A stretch of DNA of 64,000 bases from Amborella trichopoda (Eukaryota; Streptophyta; Magnoliopsida; Amborellales; Amborellaceae). Every line of letters begins with the position of its first letter. Position 1 is the stretch's first letter. A model generated the notes under the pieces. That model was not told the DNA's origin. It saw nothing but the letters and a program-made list of their open reading frames with translations, and searched no databases. The stretch lies in assembly GCF_000471905.2 (NCBI RefSeq), contig NW_006496807.1:301775-365774 (forward strand), read 5' to 3'. Positions 48,961 to 59,850 of the stretch are shown here, in pieces. The translations under genes and the position numbers were made by a program.

Positions 48961-50365
48961 TTGACAACCAATACTCAAACTGATTAACTTAGGAGAACCG
49001 CAACTATGGCCAAGCTAGAAGAACATCCACAATGGCTTTGGAGCACATGAAGAAATCGACTGAAAAATCTGGTGAATGAAAACTAAACAAATATAAGCTC
49101 ACTCAGGATTCTGCGACTAAGGATCCTCAGGATCAAAGTTTTGAGGATAACCTTAAATCCAAACTCGTATCCTAGGGAAGGGAAAAAGAAAAAGGTCATC
49201 ACATGCTGAATTCCAATTGAAAATTCAGTCCTGAAAGTGACAGTAGAAATCTTATCATCGACGATCAAACTAGGGAAGATCATCCCTTCAATTCATTCTT
49301 CCAGGTTAATGGAATAGATGACTCACACATGTGAGAGAATAAATCAAAATTGCAACAGCACGATGAAGTCTGGCACAAGCTCCACCAAGACTCCCCAAGT
49401 TCATGATGATGAAAATGCCTTAGTCCTGGAATGATCACTCCTGACAAAGGAGAAAATTCTTCAAGAAGACTTACTTACTCAAAAATAGAAAGAAGTTGAC
49501 CTTCTATGTATCCTAAGAGGATGACCAAATTGAGTCATCGCCTCAGGATGAGGGATTTTAAGAAATTAACTAGGGCAAGGGCACGACTCTGATAACAGGA
49601 GAACCTCATATTAAAAAAGTTCATCTCATAAAGAACAAGTTCCTAACAGAACAGAAGACCCTACAAGGGTAGCCCCATCAAATTACTCAGTAGGGGTAGT
49701 CCCCTCTCATGAAGAGAAAACAATGGGGCCAGTTGGTGAAATTGAGCTCCTATTTGTTAACTCTCAACCTATCATAAGGCCATCAAGTCTTAATTCAGTC
49801 ATTCTTCTTGTGCGAGAGTCTCACTTTGACTCAAGTACTAAGAACGAGCATACTACGTAGTTAACCTCCGAAGAGCATTACAAATCTTAACTGAAAAAGA
49901 CAATCGAAATGGAGTGGGGTGATGAATCACCTCTCGTAATAGCCAAATGGGGTATCCACAACTCATCTTTCAAAAGGCATTAATGCCTAATGAGTGATAT
50001 AAATTCTCCCATTAATGAGGAAAACATAATGAGTTTATCCGTCCAAAAAAATATTGAGGGATTAGGAAACTGAGAGCGATTCTTAGTCCAAAAATCAAGA
50101 TTCAAGTGGAGCAGCTCAAAGGAAAAGTTCAATGGAATTCAATGACCATTGTCAAAGAGATATTGGATGCCAACGTGGGGTAAGGGAAATTAGAAGGTAA
50201 TTGATATTAGAACCTCCCCGCCACTTGAAGAAGGAAAATGTGATCAAATTCTACATGATCTTAAGGTGAAGTGCCACAATAAAATAAAAAAACAAAAGGG
50301 CACCATTGACTCTTCTTCTTCTTCCCCTTCTCTTCCTTCGTCATCTTCTTTTTATTCAAATAATA
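48961..50365. other. Decayed retroelement interior, unassigned
   Basis: Many stops in all frames. The sequence may continue the degraded polyprotein of the preceding region, but no domain motif could be found. Confidence 0.35.
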
Positions 50366-50655
50366 AAAAAAAATCCGCTGGGCTGAAAATATGAAAGAAA
50401 CCTTTTGCGTTGAAAAACTGGCCACCAGGTTGAACGCTTGAAAGGGACCTCGGGGTAATGGAAAAAAAAAAAAAATCCATTGAGCTGAAAATCCTAAAGG
50501 AACCCCAAGCGTTGAAAACTGGGCTGAACACCCCAAAGGGACCTCGGGGTAATGAAAAAAAAAAAAATCCGTTGAGCTGAAAATTCTAAAGGAACCCCAA
50601 GCGTTGAAAATTGGGTTGAACACCCGAAAGGGATCCTGGGCGATGAATAAAAGAA
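50366..50655. repeat. Three-unit tandem repeat of about 100 bp
   Basis: Units start with an A run, then atccgctgggctgaaaat, atccattgagctgaaaat and atccgttgagctgaaaat at 50373, 50475 and 50567 (spacings 102 and 92). Each contains gcgttgaaaa-tggg-tgaac and aaaggga-cc-ggg. Confidence 0.85.
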
Positions 50656-51059
50656 GAAAAAAAGAGTTATATCTTTTCCATATCTCTTCTAAAGTCTTTT
50701 GCTTTCTAAACATCTTCTCCTCCCTCTTCTTGAGTCAAAATGGTGTCAAAAGCAAAATCAATGAGCATTAGTCTGATAGAACATGATTAAGGACCTCAAT
50801 CATCTGGACTTCGAAAGGTAGGTGGGGAGGAACGAAACTAGAAGTCCAAATAAATTTTGAGCACTCAGGAGCCGTAACATGTATTCCCAGAGACTCTGTT
50901 TCACTCGAAAACTTCAGAGAACTCTCTTTTAAATTGAAATACAAGAGCTGATGTTGGAAGATGAAGAAATACTTGATGATTGAAGATCCTAGCAAGGACT
51001 CGACAAGTTCATGTCCTCCAAAAAAATAAAAATAAAAATAAATAAAAAACATAAAATTA

Positions 51060-51410
51060 AATAAAAAATCGGTCGCTCAACCCAAATAGCGTGACACAAA
51101 GTGTGTCGCCCAATAAAATAAAAAAAATACTAAAGAAAATGGGCAATATAGGCTGTGTCCCCCAACCAACCAAAACTAGGCAACAAATGCTGTGTTGGCT
51201 AAGAAAATAAAAAAAATATTAATAGGGAGACACAACACGTGTCGCCCCAACCCAAGCTGGCAAACATAGGCTGTCACCCAACCCAAACTGGGTGACATAG
51301 CTTGTGTCGCCAAGAAAATAAAAAAATTAAGTCAGCCCAAGTTGGGCGACACAAGGTGTGTTGCCCAACCCAGATTGGATGACATACTGTGGTCATGCAA
51401 CACAAAAAAA
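51060..51410. repeat. Cluster of GGGCGACAC-type palindromic words
   Basis: At least five variants of gggcgacacaaggtgtgtcg with accompanying cccaacccaa. The best stem (51343-51371) pairs gttgggcgacac with gtgttgcccaac around a 5-base loop. Related words occur at 44620-44800 and 45530-45640. Confidence 0.7.
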
Positions 51411-51718
51411 TTCCAAAAAACTTGAAAACATTATGAAAAATCTAGATCATAACTGAAAATAAAATTATGTAAAGCCTTGAAAATATCAAATTCTAAAACT
51501 TTATTCATCCATTTAACATTGGTTTATTACATGCATTAACACAATCAGATTAAGTCTTGAGACTATCTTCCATACTGTCCAGATGGTGCAACATAAAGTG
51601 TGTGCCTAACTGTTTCTGTAAAAAAATGTCCTTGTTCACCCTCCAAATGCTTTTGAAGAACTAAGACAACCACATGTATGGAAATTCTCTCAGAAAAAAA
51701 TTGATTTTCAAGAACATT

Positions 51719-52010
51719 CAAAATGCTCCTTGGTGGCACGAGCCTAAACTTCCAACTAATTTCAAATAAAAGTTATTTCAGATTAAAAAAAGCCTAGTCC
51801 CAAATGTTGTAAAAGGTCGGGTGTATCCATTTCAAAATGCTCCTTGATGGCATGAATTTAAACTGCCAACCACTTTCAAATGAGAAATCATTCAAAAATG
51901 TCTAGCCCCGTATGATGTAAAAGCTCAGGTGTATCTAGTTCAAAATGTCTAGCCTCATATGACGTAAAACATCTAGCCCCTTATGACATATAAGGTTGGG
52001 TGTATCAGAA
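51719..52010. repeat. 115-bp diverged tandem repeat
   Basis: caaaatgctccttg-tggca recurs at about 51719 and 51834. The following tagccc-tatgatgtaaaa and ggtgtatc words recur three to four times with decay. Confidence 0.65.
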
Positions 52011-52289
52011 ACGACTGCCACCATATGATGCTAAACTGTCAGGTCGATTACATCCATCACTGCAAGACGTTAAACTGCTTAGAGGGCTCCATAGTTGCAT
52101 GAGCTAAAACTGCTATGCAAACTTATTTTTCAAAATATATTTCTCTTTTCAAAATTTTCATTATATATCATGTGTTTTCAAAAACCTTAATTTCTTTGTT
52201 AAAATCATAACCCGCCCAACCTCCTGGTTCTGTTTCAAAACTTCTCACTATTTTCAAAACTTCTAAAAATGTCTTCTAAAACAAAGGAG

Positions 52290-55037
52290 CTAGGCACCCA
52301 TACATGATTCTACTAATTGACCCAGCGTCGATTGGAAAAGGGGAGCAAGAAAGAGCAGCGTAGGGAGTGTCTTGCTCAAATGTACAGCCTCCGTACATGT
52401 CAACGTCGCTCCGTACGTGTCAGAGCAATGAGTGATTGCATCAACCACAGTGAATCCCACCAACCGTGAGAAGTTAAGCCCTTTGACAACCATTTTCTTC
52501 ATTCTACTCCCTCTCTCCCTCAAAGGAGTTCACTGCTGGCCCTTGAAGATAACCCACTGGTGGAGCTTCAGGAAAGCCCGTAGAGGCCGTGAGTGAGGAT
52601 TTGGGATACCGTGAGAAGTCAAGGTAAGTGGGTTTTGTTTCTATGCATCCGTATTTTATGTAAAGAACAAATATTTGAAATGGATAAGATGATAGAATGA
52701 AAATGTGAGGAATGAATGGGTCAACAAGAGGTTAAAATTTCAGTTTTTGTGCTTCTCAATGCCATGATTGCTTTTACCACATATATGACCTTTTTATTTA
52801 TGGACACTCATGAAATTGGTCACTGTGAAACTCCTTATCATGAACAAGGTTTCAAGTCCAAAGTGTAGCTTGGTTAGGAAATATTAGGTGTTCTTTAAAA
52901 GCATGTTAACTTGAGCATATGAATTTCCAGAATTGTGACCTTTTGTTCATCAACGTGTTTGATGTCTTAATGGGATCCAAATGGGACCAAACCTATCTTA
53001 AATGAAAGGAATGTATGTCTACTTTATTTCTACTTTTTATGTCATGATCAAATTTAGCCTGGACGAAAAGATATGGCCTAGAATGTCAAGGTATGACACT
53101 GCTCATAGTCGCTGCTAATTCCAGCAGCTGTGGTCCTCCTTGGGCATTTGTTTTGACCTAGAAAATGGTGTCCAAAATTGTAAATCTTAAAATATTGGAA
53201 AGGTTTATGAATGTACTCAAAGTTTCATGTTTTGAGGTTTTTGAAATTTCCCACGGATTTTGAATTATGACCCGAAATACATGAGTATGTCACTGCACAC
53301 TGTTGCAGGGAAGATTTCCAACAACTAATGTTCACATTATACTGAGCTATTGACCCATCAAATGGCCCCTAAATTCTTTAAAATTACTATCTTTGTAAAG
53401 GTCAATGTATTAGGTCAAAGTTTCATTTTTAAGGCATTCTGAAACTCCCCCTAAATCGGGAGCTATGCCCTCGCAAGAGGGGCACTGTTACTTGTCACTG
53501 CATCATTTTACGACCATGCGGTGCTAAGTTATCTTGATATGTGATAAATGTGAATTCCATATGAAAATTTCATGAGTATTCCATAAAGATATGTGAATGA
53601 CGCTATGTAAACTGCACTTTGTGAGAAAGAGGGGCCACGATTGCGATAGTGATGAAATGAATTCATAATGAATGCCAAATGCTACTTGAGAAGGCTTATG
53701 TGTAAATGCCATGTGAAAGCTTATGAAAGGCATGTATTTTACTTAATGCTATGATGTCATCATGAAATATGATTCATCTGTATGAGGCATTGTGATTCAT
53801 CCATTATGAGACATTGTATTGGCCACTACGCGATGGGACACTCATCGGTAGTGGATATTGTTATGATACTATAATGAATTGGCCACTACGCGGTGGGACA
53901 CTTATTGGTAGTGTAAATTGTTGCGATACTGTGATTAATGACCAATGCTTAAGTTGATATTGACTACTACGTGGTGGGACACTCACCGGTAGTGGATACT
54001 GCTATGATATTACCTGCTACGTGATGGGACACTCATCAGTAGTAAGGAAGGAGATGTCGACATATCCCCTAACCTGCATAATGATAGGAACGGGTTAAGG
54101 GAGAGGATAAAGGGACGCACCCTCAATTTATAAATGAAATGATTGATGCCTTACAAGGTAAGGGCTTATTGAACCCCAAATACACGCTGGGGACTGTGTG
54201 TGTGTGTGTTGAGGGCATTACGAAGTGGATTAACCCACTTATCATTACCTTCCCTCCTATACGATGGTAGAGGTCTTAAGCAATGGGAGTGGCTTAGCCT
54301 GATGGATAGGGTCTCTACTGCGGGAGTAGGTGATTTAGGGAGTGATTAGATAAGAATTGATTTTCTGTATAAGGAATGTTTAGTATTATAATGATTGGAT
54401 GATTAATGATTTTAGTGACCGAATGCTTATGATCACACCGATTCAAAGGTAACTGTCTTTTAAATGAAATGTTCATATTCACTGCCTTGACCTGATATGC
54501 AGATGTGCTAAACTATGACTTTATATTGATGAACTGTACTGTTTTCACACATGTATAGAACTACACAGATGCATGACACTAGGCCTGCTTATTGGGCTGT
54601 ATAGCTCATTCCATTATTTCTCCTCTCCTTATATATTGATAGCGACAGGTGCAGTGTTGCAATTCGTGTTTGGGGACTGAAGGACGGAGCAAGTGTTCTT
54701 GAAGAAGGTGCTTTGACCTTGTTTATGTTTGGCCTATTTGGCCCTGGTTTTGTGTTGTTCTTGGTGGATATGTGTAATATTGGGCTTAGGTGCCCCAAAC
54801 TAAATGTAATATTTTGGAAGATTTTTATATTATGAATTTTGGTGTGTGGAGTTTTTTCCTTACTCTTATGCTAGTTGAGTTTTTGTTCTAGTTCTTTTCC
54901 ATGGTTTGCTCGATTACCGAAAATAAAGGCATTGAGTCCACTCCTGCCTGAGTGACAAACATTACATTGGATCACGAACCCACACTCAATCGCCCTTCGC
55001 CGAGTAAGGTACGGCGGTCGAGGGTGGGGTCGTGACA
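52290..55037 (+). repeat. 5' LTR of the Gypsy element (left edge uncertain)
   Basis: It ends in ...gtcgtgaca directly before the primer site. A segment resembling the transcribed part of plant Gypsy LTRs (ggcctgcttattgggctgta at about 54580) lies inside. It contains the 53818-54050 minisatellite and a GT microsatellite at about 54197. The true start could not be fixed because the corresponding 3' LTR is truncated. Confidence 0.55.
53818..54050. repeat. LTR-borne minisatellite, four diverged units
   Basis: Each unit contains ctacgcgatgggacactcat-ggtagtg or a variant (starts near 53822, 53882, 53963, 54013). Spacings of 60, 81 and 50 bp show that unit length has drifted. Confidence 0.85.
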
Positions 55038-55041
55038 GATA

Positions 55042-55053
55042 TGGTATCAGAGC
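55042..55053 (+). promoter_or_regulatory. Primer-binding site, initiator Met tRNA
   Basis: tggtatcagagc, a perfect match to the common plant LTR primer site, four bases after the LTR end. Confidence 0.9.
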
Positions 55054-55119
55054 AGCCAGGCGATGGTTCTTGGACTAAGAAATTGGGATAGGCAAGTGTT
55101 CTTGTGACTAGTTTAAAGA

Positions 55120-58100
55120 ATGCCGAGAGCTCGTAACAACAACGCAAGTTCCAGTAATGAAAATACTGAGGCACTCCATGAGTTTTACAAGACTTTGGGG
55201 GCTATGACCCAAATGATGAAGGAATCGATGCCAACCCAGTCTACCCCTATGCCCAAGAAGAATGACAGTAGCCTCATGGAGAGGTTTAGGATAATGGCAC
55301 CCCCAACCTTTTTGAGGCATGGAGGAGTGGAGAAGCCTGAGAGGTGGAAGAAACAGATAGCTAAAATCTTAGAGGTGTTACACTGCTCAGATGAGTAAAA
55401 AGTCAGGCTAGGATCCTTTATGCTGAAAGGGGAAGCAGAATACTGGTGGGACTCGGTGAAGCAGACTTGGATGGAGACAGGGACCGAGGTCACCTAGGAA
55501 AACTTCTTGGCGGCATTTGACGAGAAGTACTTCCCAGATTCAGTCACGGTAAGGAAGGAAGTAGAATTCATTAAACTCGAGCAAAGGGATATGACTGTTG
55601 AACAATACACCGCCCGATTTGTAGAGCTCTCTAGGTATACGCCCCACATTGTAAATACTAAGGCGCGAAAGGCGGCTAAATTTGAAAGGGGCTTGCGACC
55701 AGATATCAAGAGTAGGGTGATGTCGGCAAATATAAAGTCGTACACCCCAATGGTAGACCATGCTCTGAAGATGGAAAAAGATTGCAAAGATTGCAGGTTA
55801 AGGGAGGAAGGAAAAAGGAAAGCTGTGTCGTCGAGAAAGTTTGGGAAGAAACCCTGGCAGTCTTCGAGGAGAAATGCCAGAGGGAGGCCGTACCCACCTA
55901 ACCGAAGGATCCCAAAGAGTCTTTTGGGCAATATGGACAATGACCGATGCCGGATTTGTACTTATTGTGAGAGATGCAACCACACTGAAGCGAAATGCTA
56001 CCGAAAGAAGAATGTATGTCTGAAATGCTGCAAGCCTGGCCATTAAGAGAAGGATTGCCCGATGATGAAGATCAAGGATGGCCCGAAGACCCAAGGATGA
56101 GCGTTCGCACTCACTGAACAAGAGGCTAAGGCATCCACCTCGGTGATCAGAGGTATGCTCTTAATTTGAGATATTAATGCTAAAGTCTTAATTGACCTTG
56201 GATCCTCTCATTCATTTATTGCACCCCATTTTTCCCGTTACATGAATGTCGCACCTGTATGTCTCAATTATACTTTAGTGGTATGCACACCTGTGGGAGG
56301 CTCTATAGAGACTGATAGAATATATAGATAGTGTAATCTCACGATTGATGGGTGCGACCTACCTGTGGATCTAATCCACCTAGATATTCAAGACTTTGAT
56401 GTGATTTTAGGCATGGATTGGTTGTTTACACACCATGCCACCGTCAATTGCCATGAAAAGATGGTAACCTTTAAATGCCATGATCAAGCATAAATACACT
56501 TCTAGGGCATTAGAGACAATTCCCCACTGGACCTCATCTCTGCCCTCCGGGCCTCTCGCCTTCTGGATAAAAAGTGTGAAGGGTACTTGACTTATGTGGT
56601 AAAGAATCTGGATGTTCAGACCCAGTTGGAAGGGATACCGATAGTAAAAGAATACCCTGAGGTGTTCCCAGAGAAGTTTCCATTCCTACCTCCAGAAAGA
56701 AAAATCAAATTTGAGGTAGAAGTAGTACTTGACACTGCTCCCAATTCTAAAGCCCCATATAGAATGGCTCCAGCAAAATTTAAAGAGTTAAAAGAGCAGT
56801 TGCAGGAATTATTGGATAAAGGATTCATCTGACCCAGTGTGTCGCCCTGGGGTGCACCAGTCTTGTTTGTGAAGAAAAAAGATGGGTCCTTAAGATTATG
56901 CATTGACTATAGCCAGTTGAACAAGGTGATGGTGAAAAATAAGTACCCTCTGTTTAGGATTGATGACCTCTTTGACCAGCTTCAAGGGGCCCAAGTGTTT
57001 TCAAAGATTTACCTCAGATCGGGTTATCATCAATTGCGGGTCAAGGACAGAGATGTTCTAAAGATTGCCTTTAGAACTCGATACGGTCACTATGAGTTTC
57101 TTGTGATGCCGTTCGAGTTAACCAAGGCCCCCGTTGTGTTCATGGATTTGATGAGTTTAGACCCTTCCTTGATGACTTTGTAGTGGTTTTCATCGATGAT
57201 ATCTTGTTATATTCAAAAAGTTGAGAATTGGATGAACAACATCTAAGTTTGGTCTTGCAAACTTTGAAGTTGGAAAGATTGTATGCTAAGTTGAGCAAGA
57301 ACGAGTTTTGGCTCCCCAGTGTGGCCTTCCTTGGGTACATTATTTCTAAGGATGGAATCACGGTTGAGCCCTCTAAGATTGAAGCCGTACTTAAGTGTGA
57401 AAGGCCAACAAATATGACCGAGGTTCGTAGTTTCCTGGGGTTGACAGCGTACTATAGGAGCTTTGTAGAAGGATTCTCAAAGTTAGCGCTTCCCCTGACT
57501 CAACTGACCTAGAAGAATGCAAAATTTGTATGGTCAGAGGAGTGTGAGAGGAGTTTCAAGGAATTTAAGAAGAGACTAGTCATAGCCCCAATATTAGCCC
57601 TACTCGAAGGAAATGAAGACTTCGTGGTTTATACTGATGCATCCTATAAAGGGCTCGAATGTGTACTTATGCAGAGAGGTAAAGTTAATGCTTATGCCTC
57701 CAAACAACTAAAGCTGCATGAACAAAACTATCCCACTCACGACTTGGAGCTCGCGACAATAGTGTTCGCGTTAAAAATTTGGAGACACTACCTCTATGGG
57801 GCCTAGTTTAAGGTGTTCACAAACCACAAGAGCCTCAAGTACCTATTTTCCCAGAAAGAGCTGAACATGAGGCAAAGAAGATGGATGGACTTAATGAATG
57901 ATTATGATTGTACGATTGATTACGAACCGGGCAAGACTAATGTAGTAGCCGACGCCCTAAGTCAAAAAGCTGTGGTCTATGTGGCACATTTAATGGTTCG
58001 AGAAATGAAGCTGTTAGAGGATGTAGTGGAGTGGCACCCACCTCAGCCCCATAGTGAGGGGGAAGGAATGCTGTCATGTTTAAGGATGGAACCTCAACTC

Positions 58101-59460
58101 CTTCAACAAATTTGAGCGGGCCAAAAAGGAGATCCCCAACTGATAAAATCCTTGGAGAATTTAACATGAAAGGAAAGGGAGATTTCTCTATTAGCAATGA
58201 TGATTTGTTAAGGTTTAAAGGTCGAGTGTGTGTTCCCTATGACAGGAAAATAAAAAAGGTCTTAAAGGAAGTATACCACTCCCTCTACATGATACACATA
58301 GGGAGTACAAAGATGTATCAGGATTTGAAAAAGATCTTCTGGTGGAACAACATGAAGCGAGATGTGGCACAGTTTGTCACTAAGTGTTTGACGTGTCAGC
58401 AAGTGAAGGTAGAGCATCAGAAACCTGCTGGACTGCTATGGGCCCTGCCCATACCAGAGTGGAAATGGGAACACATTACAATGGACTCTATTTCTAGATC
58501 ATGGTGGATTGATTAACCAAAGATGCTAACTTCTTATTAGTTCGCATGACCTCTGCTCTAGACAAGCTAGCTCAGTTGTACATAAGGGAAATTGTAAGAG
58601 TGCACGGAGTGCCCATCAGCATTATGTCAGATCGGGACACTAGATTCACCTCTAGATTTTGGGCAAGTCTTCAGTCAACTTTGGGAACCAGACTTACTTT
58701 TAGCACCACCTTCCACCCCCAAACAGATGGACAGTCAAAGAGTACCCTTTAGACCTTGGAGGACATGTTGAGGGCATGTGTCACTGACTTTAAGGGGAGC
58801 TGAGATGACCATCTACCTCTTATAGAATTTTCCTACAACAACAGTTTTCAAGTCAGTATTCAGATGGCACTTTATGAGGCCCTATATGGAAGAAAGTGTA
58901 GGTCACCCATCTATTGGGATGAGGTGGGTGAAAGAAGATTATTAGGGCCCGAAATAGTTCAGATGACTTTCGAGAAGATTTCCTTAATTAAAGAGCTACT
59001 CAAGACATCCCAAAGTCAATGAAAGAGCTATGCCGATAATCGCTGAAGAAACCTCCAGTTTGAAGTGGGGGATCGAGTCTTCTTGAAAATATCACCAACC
59101 AAGGGTCTTACGAGATTTGGTAAAACGGGAAAATTGAGCCCACGATTCATTGGGCCTTTTGAAGTCCTGGAAAGAATTATAAGCGTGGCTTACCGACTTG
59201 CTCTGCCACCTGAACTGGCCAGCGTCCACAATGTCTTCCATATATCATTGCTGAGCAAATATTGACCTGACCCATCCCATGTCTTAGAGTATGAACCAAT
59301 CCCGCTCAGGGAAGATTTGACCTATGTTGAACGACTAATTGGGATATTAGACAGGAAAGTACACGTGTTATGCAATAAAGAAATTCCTCTAGTCCGGGTA
59401 CAATGGTAGTATCATTTAAGGGAAGAACTGACATGGGAACGAGAGGATGAGATTAGATAG
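55120..59460 (+). pseudogene. Gypsy gag-pol polyprotein with stops and frameshifts
   Basis: Gag (from MPRARNNNASSS) shows WWDSVKQTW, FDEKYFPDS and VEQYTARFVELSRYTP, and a zinc knuckle CLKCCKPGH-x-x-x-x-C with a stop inside (about 56044). Protease has LIDLGSSHSFI (usual D-S-G changed to D-L-G) and FDVILGMDWL. Reverse transcriptase shows [38 protein letters not shown] and the catalytic FIDDILLYSKS near 57200. RNase H has [14 protein letters not shown]. Integrase has a CX2C knuckle (KCLTCQQVK), VD-stop-LTKDANF, [14 protein letters not shown] and [12 protein letters not shown]. The end is chromodomain-like (TYVERLIGILDRKV, RVQW). Frames shift near 57180, 58080 and 58540, and more than ten stops occur. 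The integrase Glu of D-D-E is Lys, so the copy is dead. Confidence 0.9.
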
Positions 59461-59510
59461 TAATACCCCCACCTTTTTAGTTAATGTTGATATGATTTTG
59501 AAATCCCTGT

Positions 59511-59519
59511 AAGGGGGGA
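59511..59519 (+). promoter_or_regulatory. Polypurine tract
   Basis: aagggggga immediately before the TG that begins the 3' LTR. Confidence 0.8.
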
Positions 59520-59850
59520 TGATGTATGGGCCACAATTCGATTAAACCAGATCACTTGCGGTAGTGGAGAGAGAGAGGGAAGTCGAGAAAAATAGAAGCG
59601 CACGTCGAGCACTAAGGGCGAGGATTAACGCCACCTCGGTGACTTGGCCTAGTGCCGTCCATGTAGCAAAAGCTAACATCGTACGCAAGGGTGAAGAATT
59701 GGTAATGCTACGTGCGAAACTGGTCGTAAAGAAGCTGGTGGTTATGCATGAGCTCAAAGAAAGAAACCAACCTCAACAAAAAGGGCCAAAAATACTATTG
59801 TTGAGGGGTTATAGTGGATTTGATTAGAGGGGCTTGGGAAAATACTATTG
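59520..59850 (+). repeat. 3' LTR fragment of the Gypsy element
   Basis: It begins tgatgtatgggccacaattc. A 50-bp-spaced direct repeat (aaaatactattgttgagggg) sits at about 59789 and 59839 near its truncated end, where LINE-derived sequence starts. Confidence 0.6.

Larger units (their letters stand above)
52290..59850 (+). mobile_element. Chromovirus-like Ty3/Gypsy element
   Basis: Order of parts: long 5' LTR-like region (left edge uncertain) ending gtcgtgaca at 55037, primer site at 55042-55053, gag-pol from 55120, chromodomain-like end near 59460, polypurine tract at 59511-59519, and a 3' LTR fragment from about 59520. Domain order (gag, protease, reverse transcriptase, RNase H, integrase, then chromodomain-like) is that of plant chromoviruses, most like the Tekay/Del group. 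The 3' LTR stops near 59850 where a LINE begins. The retained 5' and 3' LTR parts do not overlap recognisably, so LTR ages cannot be compared. Confidence 0.8.

Noticed and set aside
50261-50713. Phe/Leu-rich minus-strand frame of 150 codons
   Set aside because: It is the antisense translation of the three-unit tandem repeat with A runs and shows no domain.
53818-54050. Regularly spaced repeats considered as a CRISPR-like array
   Set aside because: Units are diverged, spacing varies, they lie in a plant LTR and no cas-like gene is present.
55042-55053. tRNA-like word tggtatcagagc
   Set aside because: It is a retroelement primer-binding site adjoining an LTR, not a tRNA gene; no cloverleaf flanks it.
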